From: Candidatus Latescibacterota bacterium | Lineage (GTDB): Bacteria; Latescibacterota; UBA2968; GCA-2709665 | Assembly (NCBI GenBank): GCA_012271065.1 | Contig: JAAXHE010000041.1 | Coordinates: 1 to 24,693, forward strand | Length of the DNA: 24,693 nucleotides | Direction of reading: 5' to 3' | In this document: piece by piece, positions 14,981 to 23,330 of the stretch | How the letters are laid out: each line of letters starts with the position of its first letter | Position numbering within the stretch: the first letter of the stretch is position 1 | The notes under the pieces: model-generated | Database searches by the model: none | Told to the model about the DNA's origin: nothing | Seen by the model: the letters and a program-made list of their open reading frames with translations, nothing else | Position numbers and translations under genes: made by a program

Positions 14981-15550
14981 TCAGTCAGACGGGCCAAAAG
15001 CCAGGCCCAGGCTGACCCGGAACGACGAATCCTTCTCCTCATCGGCGATTATCATCTTGAGTTCACCGAACCACAACACACCCGGCCCGACTCGTTTTCG
15101 GAACCCGAGTGGAATATTCAGGGTCACCTTCGTGTCGTCCGGTACCGTCACGTTGATCGAGTTTCCCTGACCCCCGGTTTCTATAATGTCGAACCGTGTC
15201 AGGTGAACACCGATTCCGCCGCCCACATAACCATACGTATTGCCCTGTCCGAAAATGAACTGTGCTTCGCCGTTCAGGGAGTAGATCTTCAAATTGTCCT
15301 GTATCACCAGATCCACGCCCGGAACGAGATGGAGACGGGGAATGAAGATGGATCCGAAATCGACGTGTCCGCCAAGCGTCAATCTCGCGGAATCGAATTC
15401 GTACCCGATGTAATCCTGGGACTCCTGGCGTGTAAGGTCCACGCCGACCTTGATACCAAGGCCTCGCAATCCGAGAGCGTCTGCCCGACAGTGGCCGAGC
15501 ACAAGGCATGCGGCAATCACTCCGACTGTCAAGCGTGTACAATTGCCCAT
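14981..15550 (-). CDS. Predicted outer-membrane beta-barrel protein
   Basis: A 189-residue exported protein. Residues 1-25 form a signal peptide (hydrophobic core LTVGVIAACLVLG, probable cleavage after ADA). The mature part alternates hydrophobic residues in short strands such as FDSARLTLGGHVDFG, KIYSLNGEAQFIFG, TYGYVGGGIGVHL, TKVTLNIPLGFRKRV, GVLWFGELKMII and SSFRVSLGLAFG, which is the pattern of a small 8-stranded barrel like the OmpA/OmpX fold. It lacks a terminal phenylalanine; the chain ends FGPSD. Its ligand or role cannot be read from sequence. ATG 15550 follows AAGGGGG. YchF lies 80 bases upstream. Confidence 0.78.
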   Translation of the reverse strand: MGNCTRLTVGVIAACLVLGHCRADALGLRGLGIKVGVDLTRQESQDYIGYEFDSARLTLGGHVDFGSIFIPRLHLVPGVDLVIQDNLKIYSLNGEAQFIFGQGNTYGYVGGGIGVHLTRFDIIETGGQGNSINVTVPDDTKVTLNIPLGFRKRVGPGVLWFGELKMIIADEEKDSSFRVSLGLAFGPSD

Positions 15551-15630
15551 AGGGTTACCCCCTTCTCTCAGTGAATTCCCGGCGGTCGGCATCGTCCAGG
15601 CGATGGGTTTCGCGGCCGGCTTTCGTGCGA

Positions 15631-16722
15631 TCATTCGTTGAAGAGAAATCGAATCACGTCGCCGTCCCGAACGGCGTAATGCCCGCCCTCCGCGCGAACT
15701 CTGCCCGTTTCGCGCAATGAGGCGATGCTTCCCGCAGCAAGGACATCCTGGTAGGCCGCAACTTCCGCCCGGATGAAACCGCGTTCCATGTCGGAGTGAA
15801 TCCTGCCGGCGGCCGCCGCGGCCCGCGTGCCTTCCCGAACTTCCCAGGCCTGCAGCTTTTCGTTTGCCGTGGTATAGAAGGTTATCAGCCCCAGCAGGGC
15901 GTATCCCGCGCGAATCAGCCGGCTTACCCCCGGCTGATTCAACCCCATGTCCGCGACAAAGAGCTCCCGGTCGGCCGGAGGCAATTCGCCAAGTTCCGCC
16001 TCGATCTGCGCGGCCAGCGGAAGTACGTTGTTCATGCCGACCCGCGCCCGCAACCGCGCCGTGGCCGCGCCCCCGTCCGGCAGATCGGTCTCTGAAACGT
16101 TCGACACGTAAAGCACGGGTTTGGCGGTAAGAAAATTGTAGGTTATGAGAGCTTCCGACTGCGCTTCCGTCAGATCCTGTTCCCGTACGGGCACGGACCG
16201 CCCCAGACCGTCGATGGCCAATCCAAGCGCGTCATATGCATCGCGTTCCGGGGCGCGCGGATCAGAACGCAGGACTTTCTCGAGTCGGCGGGCGATTCGT
16301 TCCGCCGACTCGAGATCGGCCATTTTCAGCTCGGTTTCGACGGTCTCAACGTCCCGCACTGGATCCACGCTGCCGTCCACGTGCGGCACATTCCCGCTTT
16401 CGTAACAGCGAACCAGATGAACCAGCGCGTCGACCTCCCGAATCCGAGCCAGAAACCGGTTGCCCAGGCCTTCGCCGAGGCTGGCTCCCCTGACCAGGCC
16501 GGCAATATCCACAAAGTGCACGAACGAGGGTATGCAGGCTTCGGGGCGAAGCAACTCATTCAACCGCTGAAGACGCTGGTCCGGCACTTCCACGACACCG
16601 ACATTCGGCTCAACGGTACAAAAGGGATAGTTCGATGCTTCAACGCCCGCCCTGGTTAACGCGTTAAACAGGGTCGATTTGCCCACATTTGGCAGGCCGA
16701 TAATGCCGATATTGAGGGCCAT
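15631..16722 (-). CDS. ychF: YchF/Obg-like ATPase
   Basis: A universally conserved TRAFAC-class NTPase that binds ATP and associates with ribosomes, linked in bacteria to stress responses. The 363-residue product has the P loop GLPNVGKST at 9-17, the [14 protein letters not shown] block, the [11 protein letters not shown]3 region, and NVSE in place of NKxD, which is the hallmark of ATP preference in this family. The C-terminal TGS domain ([31 protein letters not shown], ending VIRFLFNE) is complete. ATG 16722 starts the family-conserved ALNIGIIG; an in-frame ATG at 16758 would add 12 Cys-rich residues not typical of the family. The terminator of the upstream operon ends just before 16758. Confidence 0.97.
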   Translation of the reverse strand: MALNIGIIGLPNVGKSTLFNALTRAGVEASNYPFCTVEPNVGVVEVPDQRLQRLNELLRPEACIPSFVHFVDIAGLVRGASLGEGLGNRFLARIREVDALVHLVRCYESGNVPHVDGSVDPVRDVETVETELKMADLESAERIARRLEKVLRSDPRAPERDAYDALGLAIDGLGRSVPVREQDLTEAQSEALITYNFLTAKPVLYVSNVSETDLPDGGAATARLRARVGMNNVLPLAAQIEAELGELPPADRELFVADMGLNQPGVSRLIRAGYALLGLITFYTTANEKLQAWEVREGTRAAAAAGRIHSDMERGFIRAEVAAYQDVLAAGSIASLRETGRVRAEGGHYAVRDGDVIRFLFNE

Positions 16723-16759
16723 ACTCGCTGCCCGGATGCAGCAGACGCACCTCCGCATG

Positions 16760-16798
16760 AAAAAAGAAACAGCCAGCGGCTAGACGCAAACCACTGGC
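16760..16798 (-). terminator. Rho-independent terminator of the molybdenum hydroxylase operon
   Basis: Minus-strand hairpin with 8-base arms (16791-16798 and 1672-based arm at 16772-16779, one G-T pair) and an 11-base loop, followed by TGTTTCTTTTTT. It starts 24 bases after the stop of the MoaD-like gene and closes the operon that begins at 23144. Confidence 0.8.
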
Positions 16799-16822
16799 CG
16801 ACAGAAGCTTGACCATCTATCG

Positions 16823-17089
16823 TTAAAGTCCGCCACTGATGGCGGTAACAAAGTGAACCTCGCTCTCCTCTGCTACCCTCTGACGCATGCCGTCGTTGCC
16901 GACCACGCCGTCGATGGCAACCGCCAGACCAGGCCTGATACGGCCATCTTCGCAGATTCGCTCGCTGATTCCGGGAAACCGTGCTTCAAGGTTCTCAATA
17001 ACCTCCCGTACCGTCTCGCCGGGAACCTGAACCTGCTCCTGGCCGTGGGTGAGACTGCGCATAAGGGACGGTATCCAGACCTCAGGCAT
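16823..17089 (-). CDS. MoaD/ThiS-like ubiquitin-fold protein
   Basis: An 88-residue beta-grasp protein of the MoaD/ThiS group, small sulfur carriers whose C-terminal diglycine is adenylated and thiocarboxylated. Visible features are a V-x-V-P-G-x-T-V-R-E-V-I-E-x-L strand-helix start (21-34), RFPGISERI, IRPGLAVAIDG and the ending VHFVTAISGGL. The chain ends Gly-Gly-Leu, so one residue would have to be removed before the diglycine could be activated. ATG 17089 lies 3 bases after the stop of a molybdopterin-binding subunit gene and is preceded by AGAGGG. That arrangement ties it to the hydroxylase, probably in cofactor sulfuration or assembly; a different conjugation role is possible. It is the last gene of the operon. 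Confidence 0.87.
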   Translation of the reverse strand: MPEVWIPSLMRSLTHGQEQVQVPGETVREVIENLEARFPGISERICEDGRIRPGLAVAIDGVVGNDGMRQRVAEESEVHFVTAISGGL

Positions 17090-17092
17090 GGC

Positions 17093-19396
17093 TCACCCTC
17101 TCCCGTTGCCGCCGCCGTTTTTCTCAATGAGTGTTTTCAAGACACGGCCCGGTGACATGGGCAGGTCGCGCAAACGCACGCCTACGGCATCGTAGATCGC
17201 ATTCGCCACGGCGGCGGGCGGCGGGACAATTGGTACTTCCCCCACGCCACGCACACCGTACGGGTGGCCCGGATTGGGAACTTCCACGATTATCGTCTCG
17301 ATCATCGGCAGGTCCAGACAGGTGGGCATCCGGTAGTCCAGAAGGCTGGCGTTAACAAGGTCGCCTTCTTCATTGTAAAAGTACTCTTCGTTCAATGCCC
17401 ATCCGATACCCTGCGCCGCGCCGCCCTGCATCTGTCCTTCGACGTACGAGGGATGTATGGCTTTACCCGCATCCTGTACGATGGTTACCCTGAGTATGTC
17501 CACCTTCCCGGTATCGGGATCGACTTCCACGTCCACGACCATGACGGCGTACGCCGGCCCCGCCGCCTTTCCCGCCACTGCCGCCCGACCGACCACGGGG
17601 CCGCCCGTCGCGCCCAGCTTACCCGCCAGTTCGGTAAACGTGATGGATTTCTCGGGCGCCGACCTGGATTTGAAAACACCGCCGTCAGACACCACGTCGT
17701 CCTCGGATATCTCCCACAAAATTGCCGCCCTCGCCTCCATCTGGCGTTTCGCGTCGACTGCGGCTTCGTATCCCGCCCAGCCCGTGGCAAACGTCACCCT
17801 GCTGCCGCCGGTGCCGTCTGTCTGTCCGATGGCGTCGGTGTCCACCACCATAGGTTTTACCTGGGCTGCGGGGATGCCCAGTACCTCCGCAACCTGCATT
17901 GCAATGGACGTCCGCGTACCGCCGATATCGGGTGAGCCTTCGACCAGGCTGACCGTGCCGTCGGCGTTTACGCTGACCACAACGGTCGAAGTTCCGCCTC
18001 CATTGAACCAGAAACCGGAAGCCACCCCCCGACCCCGGTTGGGTCCGTCGAGTCTGGATTGGTAGTGATCTGACCCCTTCGCCGCTTTCACGCATTCGTC
18101 GTGGCCGATCCGGGGAAAGACGGGACCGTCGGCCCGCCGGCTGCCTTCCCTGGCGGAATTATTCAGGCGAAATTCCAGGGGATCGGCGTCGATGATCTCG
18201 CAAATCTCGTCGATGACCGTCTCCGCCGCGAATGCGCCATTGGTCGCCCCGGGCGCACGATATGCCGAGGTCTGTGGCTTGTTTACGACCACGTCGTATC
18301 CATCGATAACCACATTGGGAATGTCGTAAGGAGAAAAAATACAGCCGGCGCCGGCGCCCACCGGCGATCCGGGATAGGCACCGGCTTCGTAGGCGAGATA
18401 CGCCTGGGCCGCGACCAGACTGCCGTCGTTCGTCGCGCCCATCTTCACTTTCATGTAGGAACCCGGCGTCGGCCCCGTAGCCTTGAGGACCTCCGTCCGG
18501 CTCATTACCATCTTGACGGGCTTGCCCGTCATCCTGGACATCACGGCGGCCGTCGGTTCCTCGTAGACGCGGAACTTGCCGCCGAACCCGCCGCCGATCT
18601 CCGCCGGCACCACCCGGACCCTGGAGGCGGGCACTCCCAATACGACCGCGACCTGGTCTCGTACCTCGAAGGGTCCCTGCGTGCTCGTCCAGATGGTGAT
18701 CTGATCGTCCAGATTCCAATAAGCCGTCGCGTTATGGGGTTCTATGTACCCCTGATGTACCGTCTGGGTGCTGAACTCCCGCTCAACCACGACATCGGCT
18801 TCGGCGAATCCACGCTCGATGTCGCCAAGGGAATGCTGGAAATGACTGGCGACGTTTCCCGACTTATCCGTCGTCTGACCCAGTGACTTCATTCTCATGT
18901 TTTCGTGCAGGATGGGCGCGCCGTCTTCCATGGCGGGACGGACGTCCAGCACGGGCTGCAGAACGTCGTATTCCACACGAATCAGTTCCAGGGCTTCCTC
19001 GGCAATATGGGACGTGGTTGCCGCGACAGCAGCGACCGCATGCCCCTCGTAAAGGACTTTGTCCGAAGCCAGCACGTTTTTTATGAGATCGGGAAGGTTT
19101 ACGGACTCCTCCCCGATGGCGGCCACCTTGTCCTCGTAGTGCTGCGCGAGGTCGGCCCCCGTTATAACGGCCTTCACGCCCGGAAGGGCTTCGGCGGCGC
19201 TCGTATCGACGGATAGAATGCGGGCGTGCGCATGCGGGCTGCGGAGGGTTTTACCGATCAACACACCCGACGTATGGGTATCCGCTCCGTACTTCGCACG
19301 GCCCGTTACCTTATCCGTGCCGTCGTGGCGAATCGGCCGAGTACCCACCACGCGGTAGCTTTCGATGCCTAGATAATCTTCGGCTTTCGTGGCCAT
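17093..19396 (-). CDS. Molybdenum hydroxylase large subunit, second paralogue (xanthine dehydrogenase family)
   Basis: A 767-residue molybdopterin-binding subunit. It shows the N-terminal GTRPIRHDGTDKVTGRAKYGAD, HQGYIEPHNATAYW, the cofactor loop EIGGGFGGKF, AYRAPGATNGAF at the substrate pocket, SPDIGGTRTS, TGGSRVTFATG and the catalytic glutamate in GVRGVGEVPIVPPPAA. All cofactor-contacting blocks are intact, so it should be catalytic. The pocket loop is AYRAPGA, not the AYRCSFR of CO dehydrogenase, so the substrate is more likely an aldehyde, N-heterocycle or aromatic. It differs from the paralogue at 19461-21740 in the loop SGFWFNGGGTSTVVVS. ATG 19396 is preferred over an in-frame TTG at 19405. 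It lies 64 bases after the first paralogue and 3 bases before the MoaD-like gene. Confidence 0.95.
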   Translation of the reverse strand: MATKAEDYLGIESYRVVGTRPIRHDGTDKVTGRAKYGADTHTSGVLIGKTLRSPHAHARILSVDTSAAEALPGVKAVITGADLAQHYEDKVAAIGEESVNLPDLIKNVLASDKVLYEGHAVAAVAATTSHIAEEALELIRVEYDVLQPVLDVRPAMEDGAPILHENMRMKSLGQTTDKSGNVASHFQHSLGDIERGFAEADVVVEREFSTQTVHQGYIEPHNATAYWNLDDQITIWTSTQGPFEVRDQVAVVLGVPASRVRVVPAEIGGGFGGKFRVYEEPTAAVMSRMTGKPVKMVMSRTEVLKATGPTPGSYMKVKMGATNDGSLVAAQAYLAYEAGAYPGSPVGAGAGCIFSPYDIPNVVIDGYDVVVNKPQTSAYRAPGATNGAFAAETVIDEICEIIDADPLEFRLNNSAREGSRRADGPVFPRIGHDECVKAAKGSDHYQSRLDGPNRGRGVASGFWFNGGGTSTVVVSVNADGTVSLVEGSPDIGGTRTSIAMQVAEVLGIPAAQVKPMVVDTDAIGQTDGTGGSRVTFATGWAGYEAAVDAKRQMEARAAILWEISEDDVVSDGGVFKSRSAPEKSITFTELAGKLGATGGPVVGRAAVAGKAAGPAYAVMVVDVEVDPDTGKVDILRVTIVQDAGKAIHPSYVEGQMQGGAAQGIGWALNEEYFYNEEGDLVNASLLDYRMPTCLDLPMIETIIVEVPNPGHPYGVRGVGEVPIVPPPAAVANAIYDAVGVRLRDLPMSPGRVLKTLIEKNGGGNGRG

Positions 19397-19433
19397 TGTG
19401 ATCAACTCTCCCGAAGTTGGCGCACCGCGCTCC

Positions 19434-19450
19434 TGTGCGGGGCACGCACA
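19434..19450 (-). other. Hairpin between the two large-subunit genes
   Basis: Perfect 6-base arms (TGTGCG/CGCACA) with a 5-base loop in the 64-base gap. No T run follows, so it is not a standard terminator. It could mark an RNA processing or stability boundary between the two paralogues. Confidence 0.35.
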
Positions 19451-19460
19451 CGGAACCTAC

Positions 19461-21740
19461 CTATGATCCGTTTTCATTCCACAGCGCTTTCAGAACGTTT
19501 CCAGGTGACATCGGCAACACGTTCATCCGGATCCCCGCGGAACGGTAGATGGCATTGGCGAGAGCGGCCGGCGGCGGGACAATTGGCGCTTCTCCCACAC
19601 CGCGCACACCGTAGGGATGACCGGGATTGGGAACTTCAACAATAATGGTTTCAATCATCGGAAGGTCCAGGCAGGTGGGCATCCGGTAATCCAGCAGGCT
19701 GGCGTTTGTCAATTCACCTTTGTTGTTATACCAATACTCTTCGTTCAGGCCCCATCCAATTCCCTGCGCCGCGCCCCCCTGCATCTGGCCCTCCACGTAT
19801 GCGGGATGGATGGCCTTGCCCGCGTCCTGCACCATCGTGACCCTGAGAATGTCCACCTTGCCCGTATCCGGATCGGTTTCGACGTCGGCGATCATCAGCG
19901 AGAATGCGCCGCCCACTCCCTGCGGATCGACGGTCGCACGCCCGACGACGGGACCGCCGGTCTCATTGAGTTTTCCAGCCAATTCTTTGAATGTCAAGGA
20001 TTTCGACGGATCGGACCTGGATTTGAACGTGCCGTCTTCAAAGGCCACGTCGTCCGACGGAATCTCCCAGTATTTCGCGGCACGTTCGACCATTTGGGCG
20101 ATAATGTCCTGTGCTGCATTGTAGGCAGCCCAGCCCGTTGCGAAGGTGACCCGGCTGCCGCCGGTCACGTCGGTCTCCCCCACGCCGTCGGTATCGGCCA
20201 CCACCGGATTCACGTCTTCCGCAGGAATGCCCAGCGGCTCGGCGAGCTGCATGGCCACGGAAGTCCGGGTACCACCGATATCGGTGGACCCTTCGACCAG
20301 GCTTACGGTGCCATCCGTATTTACAGACGCACACGCGCTGGACTTGAGTCCCACGTTGAACCAGAAGCCGGAAGCCACGCCGCGACCACGGTTTTTCCCC
20401 TCCAGGGGCGCGTTGTAGTGTTCGCTCGTCATTGCCGCCTTCAACACTTCCTCGTGTCCGATACGGGGAAAGGTTGGACCGTCGGCCCTGCGCGTACCTT
20501 CTTTTGCCGTGTTCTTCAGGCGGAATTCAAGCGGGTCCTCGCCAAGCTTCTCGCAGATTTCGTCGACGATAGTCTCGGACGCAAAGGCCGCGTTCGTGGC
20601 ACCCGGCGCCCTGTAAGCCATCGTCTGCGGCTTGTTTACAACAACGTTGTACCCGTCGATGACCACGTTCTCGATATCGTAAGGGGCGAAGATGCACATG
20701 GCGCCGGGTTCGGCCCACGCTCCGGCGAATCCACCCGACTCGTAGGCCAGGTAGGCCTCTGCAGCCACCAGTTTACCTTCGTTTGTGGCCCCCATCTTGA
20801 CCCGAATGTAGGACCCGGGCGTGGGCCCGGTGGCCTTTAATACCTCGTCGCGGTTCATCACCATCTTCACCGGATGGCCGGACTTTTTCGAAAGTACAGC
20901 GGCAACAGGTTCCAGGTAAACCCTGATCTTGCCGCCGAATCCACCGCCGATTTCGGTGGGGATCACCCGGATATTCACAGGCGATATCTGCAGCAGGCCC
21001 GCCAGCTGCTCGCGCACCGTAAACGATCCCTGGGTGCTGCACCAGACCGTAAGACGCCCGTCGGGGTTCCAGAGCGCCGTGGCATTCTGGGGTTCGATGT
21101 ATCCCTGGTGCACCGTGTCGGTTACGAATTCCCTTTCGATGACCACGTCGGCCTTTGCGAAGCCCGATTCGATTTCGCCCAGCTTGTGCTGAAAGTGCGT
21201 GGCGACATTGCTTGGCTTTCCAGTGTCTTCGCCCAGCGACTCCGTAGTGAGGGAATCATGCAGAAGCGGCGATTCCGGATTCATTGCCTCCCGTACGTCG
21301 AGCAGAGGCTCCAAGACCTCGTATTCCACGTCTATCAGCCCCAGCGCCTCCTCCGCGATATGCGGGCTGGTTGCGGCCACGGCCGCCACCGCATGGCCGT
21401 CGTAGACTGCCTTTCCGTCGGCAAGCACGTTGGCGCGCAGGTCCACCATATTCGCCGCGCCTTCTCCCAGGTCCTCCACCTTCTTCTCAGGTACGGGAAT
21501 GTCGTCGACGGTGGCAATGGCCCTGACGCCGTCGAGCGCTTCGGCCTTTCCGGTATTGATGGATACGATGCGCGCGTGGGCATGAGGACTTCGCAATACT
21601 TTTCCGTAGATCAGGCCGGCCATCCGGACGTCGGCACCATATATCGCACGCCCCGTAACCTTGTCCACGCCATCATGCCTGATCGGCCTGGTGCCCAGCA
21701 CCTTGTACTCCTGAATTCCGAGATAGTCCTCAGTTGGCAT
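19461..21740 (-). CDS. Molybdenum hydroxylase large subunit, first paralogue (xanthine dehydrogenase family)
   Basis: A 759-residue molybdopterin-binding subunit, collinear with and closely similar to the gene at 17093-19396 over its whole length. The same landmarks are present: GTRPIRHDGVDKVTGRAIYGAD, HQGYIEPQNATALW, EIGGGFGGKI, AYRAPGATNAAF, STDIGGTRTS, TGGSRVTFATG and the catalytic glutamate in GVRGVGEAPIVPPPAA. It oxidises its substrate with water-derived oxygen and passes electrons to the 2Fe-2S subunit. In the pocket region it reads SGFWFNVGLKSSACAS where the paralogue has GGGTSTVVVS, a likely cause of different substrate choice. ATG 21740 overlaps the stop of the 2Fe-2S gene by one base (TGATG); the frame upstream of it only shadows that gene. 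Confidence 0.96.
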   Translation of the reverse strand: MPTEDYLGIQEYKVLGTRPIRHDGVDKVTGRAIYGADVRMAGLIYGKVLRSPHAHARIVSINTGKAEALDGVRAIATVDDIPVPEKKVEDLGEGAANMVDLRANVLADGKAVYDGHAVAAVAATSPHIAEEALGLIDVEYEVLEPLLDVREAMNPESPLLHDSLTTESLGEDTGKPSNVATHFQHKLGEIESGFAKADVVIEREFVTDTVHQGYIEPQNATALWNPDGRLTVWCSTQGSFTVREQLAGLLQISPVNIRVIPTEIGGGFGGKIRVYLEPVAAVLSKKSGHPVKMVMNRDEVLKATGPTPGSYIRVKMGATNEGKLVAAEAYLAYESGGFAGAWAEPGAMCIFAPYDIENVVIDGYNVVVNKPQTMAYRAPGATNAAFASETIVDEICEKLGEDPLEFRLKNTAKEGTRRADGPTFPRIGHEEVLKAAMTSEHYNAPLEGKNRGRGVASGFWFNVGLKSSACASVNTDGTVSLVEGSTDIGGTRTSVAMQLAEPLGIPAEDVNPVVADTDGVGETDVTGGSRVTFATGWAAYNAAQDIIAQMVERAAKYWEIPSDDVAFEDGTFKSRSDPSKSLTFKELAGKLNETGGPVVGRATVDPQGVGGAFSLMIADVETDPDTGKVDILRVTMVQDAGKAIHPAYVEGQMQGGAAQGIGWGLNEEYWYNNKGELTNASLLDYRMPTCLDLPMIETIIVEVPNPGHPYGVRGVGEAPIVPPPAALANAIYRSAGIRMNVLPMSPGNVLKALWNENGS

Positions 21741-22222
21741 CAGGCCGTCTCCTTCATCGTTCCGGCGGTGTCCATCACCGCTCGGACGATCTTGTCGTAT
21801 CCGGTGCACCGGCAGAGATTCCCTGCCAGCCACAGTCGAATCCGATGCTCGTCGGGTTCCGGTTCCCGATCGAGCAGCGCCTTCGCCGCCACGATAAACC
21901 CGGGCGTACATACACCGCACTGAAGCGCCGCATGTTCCAGGAACTTCTGCTGCAACGGATGCAGGCCCTCCGCGGTGGCCACCCCTTCAATTGTCGTGAT
22001 TTCGCACCCCTGTGCCTCAACCCCAAGCGCCAGGCAGGAGTTGATCACGCGTCCGTCGACGATGACGCTGCAGGCGCCGCAGTTGCCGTTCCCGCAACCC
22101 TCTTTGGCGCCGGTGAGACCCAGGTTGTCCCGAAGTACCTCCAGCAGCGTATCGCGTGGTTCACACAGGAATTCCGTTTCTTCACCATTGATCGACGTTG
22201 TAACATGAACTTTGCCGGCCAT
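21740..22222 (-). CDS. Molybdenum hydroxylase 2Fe-2S subunit
   Basis: A 160-residue electron-transfer subunit with two 2Fe-2S clusters. The plant-ferredoxin-type N-terminal cluster uses C43, C48 and C51 (GCGNGNCGAC) with C63. The helical C-terminal cluster nearest the molybdenum uses C102 and C105 (CGVC) with C137 and C139 (LCRC). Length and spacing are those of CoxS/XdhC-type small subunits. ATG 22222 has AAGGAG about 10 bases upstream. It follows the FAD subunit gene by 52 bases and overlaps the first large-subunit gene by one base, so this single small subunit probably serves both large subunits. Confidence 0.97.
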   Translation of the reverse strand: MAGKVHVTTSINGEETEFLCEPRDTLLEVLRDNLGLTGAKEGCGNGNCGACSVIVDGRVINSCLALGVEAQGCEITTIEGVATAEGLHPLQQKFLEHAALQCGVCTPGFIVAAKALLDREPEPDEHRIRLWLAGNLCRCTGYDKIVRAVMDTAGTMKETA

Positions 22223-22274
22223 CTTTTGCGGACTCCTTTATTCGCGAATGATCGGAAGATTCCGGAGACGTATA

Positions 22275-23144
22275 CTATCGGGCGCGTTCCACCGCGCCGC
22301 AAACCGCGCGCTTGGTAAGGACGCCCGCCAGGTGAACCCTTTGCTCAATGGTCCCGCGCATGTCCGTAATGGGTCTGGCGGACTGCCGGGCGATCTCGGC
22401 CGCCATTTCGATCGATTGATCCGATACCTCGCTGCCGGCAAGTGCGGCCCCTGCCGCAGGCAGGTAAAGCGGGATGGGCGCCACGGCGCCGACGGCGATC
22501 CGGGCGGACTCAAACGCGTTCTTCCCGGCGTTCAACACCACGGATGCCGCGGCGTTGACAACGGCGATATCCATTTCGTTGCGGGGAATGAACCGGAGAA
22601 AAAACGCCCCGGAGTTCGCCGCGGGAGGTGGGAAATGTACAGAAACGAGGAATTCGCCGTCCTGCAGCACCGTCTGCCCCGGCGCCGTGCAGAAGTCCTC
22701 CACGGCAACCTCTCTTTCTCCCGCCGGGCCGGCGATCCTCGCGGTGGCACCCAGAACGATGAGCGTTGGAATCGTATCCGCCGCGGGGGACGCATTACAA
22801 AGGTTTCCACCGATCGTCGCCCGACCCTGGATCTGGATGGATCCGATGAGTTCCGTCGAATCCACGAGCGCCGGGTAATTCGACGCGACATGCTCGTTCT
22901 CGTAGATGTCGCAGCAGGACACCCCTGCGCCGATCGTCAAACCCTTCCGGGCGTCGAACGCGAGCTCGTTAGCCGCGGGAATTTTCTTTACATCCACCAG
23001 CACCTTCACCTGTCGCCGCCCCTCTTTCAACTGTGCAATGATGTCGGAACCACCGGCCAACATCCTGGCATCAGACCCGTTTTCCGAGAGTACGGCGACG
23101 GCTTCGTCTACAGATTGTGGCGCTATGTAATCGAACGCATACAA
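22275..23144 (-). CDS. Molybdenum hydroxylase FAD-binding subunit (TTG start)
   Basis: A 289-residue medium subunit of the CoxM type, which takes electrons from the 2Fe-2S subunit to FAD and on to an acceptor. The FAD loops are AGGSD at 30-34 and TIGGNLCNASPAAD at 110-123. The family-typical opening (YxFxYxxPxSxxEA) begins directly after a TTG at 23142-23144, which has AGGAGG 8 bases upstream. The frame continues upstream to 23315, but that part has no SD support and no similarity, and it crosses the promoter at 23206-23234. An out-of-frame ATG lies 2 bases inside the TTG and is not used. It is the first gene of the five-gene operon. Confidence 0.93.
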   Translation of the reverse strand: MYAFDYIAPQSVDEAVAVLSENGSDARMLAGGSDIIAQLKEGRRQVKVLVDVKKIPAANELAFDARKGLTIGAGVSCCDIYENEHVASNYPALVDSTELIGSIQIQGRATIGGNLCNASPAADTIPTLIVLGATARIAGPAGEREVAVEDFCTAPGQTVLQDGEFLVSVHFPPPAANSGAFFLRFIPRNEMDIAVVNAAASVVLNAGKNAFESARIAVGAVAPIPLYLPAAGAALAGSEVSDQSIEMAAEIARQSARPITDMRGTIEQRVHLAGVLTKRAVCGAVERAR

Positions 23145-23205
23145 GGTTCGTTCCTCCTGTACTGATGACTCAACAGCCCGTTGAAAAAGCCCGGGATTGC
23201 GGCTA

Positions 23206-23234
23206 AGGATAAAGCCTCTTTCGCGTGATGTCAA
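23206..23234 (-). promoter_or_regulatory. Promoter of the molybdenum hydroxylase operon
   Basis: On the minus strand a perfect TTGACA (23229-23234) and TATCCT (23206-23211) are separated by exactly 17 bases. Predicted transcription starts about 55 bases before the TTG at 23144. The leader contains GGGCTTTTTCAACGGGCTG and a short dyad that might be an operator, but no regulator gene is next to it. Confidence 0.72.
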
Positions 23235-23330
23235 GGGTTTTCCGGGCGCCCGATACGGTCCGCCCAGCCACCATGCGCATGGCGGCCGGAACTCCATTTG
23301 CCGGCGCGAAACCACACGATCTCTGGCGCC

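Noticed and set aside
21741..21920. 60-codon N-terminal extension of the first molybdopterin subunit
   Set aside because: It only reads through the 2Fe-2S gene in another frame; family similarity begins at ATG 21740, which is coupled to the upstream stop.
20874..21923. Plus-strand open frame of 349 codons opposite the first molybdopterin subunit gene
   Set aside because: Antisense shadow of a well-supported coding region, no SD and no domain.
17093..23144. CO dehydrogenase (coxMSL) assignment
   Set aside because: The large subunits have AYRAPGA at the active-site loop and lack the AYRCSFR cysteine loop of aerobic CO dehydrogenase.
23171..23192. CAGCCCGTTGAAAAAGCCC-like sequence resembling mobile-element edges
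   Set aside because: No transposase, target duplication or second inverted end nearby; it lies in the operon leader.
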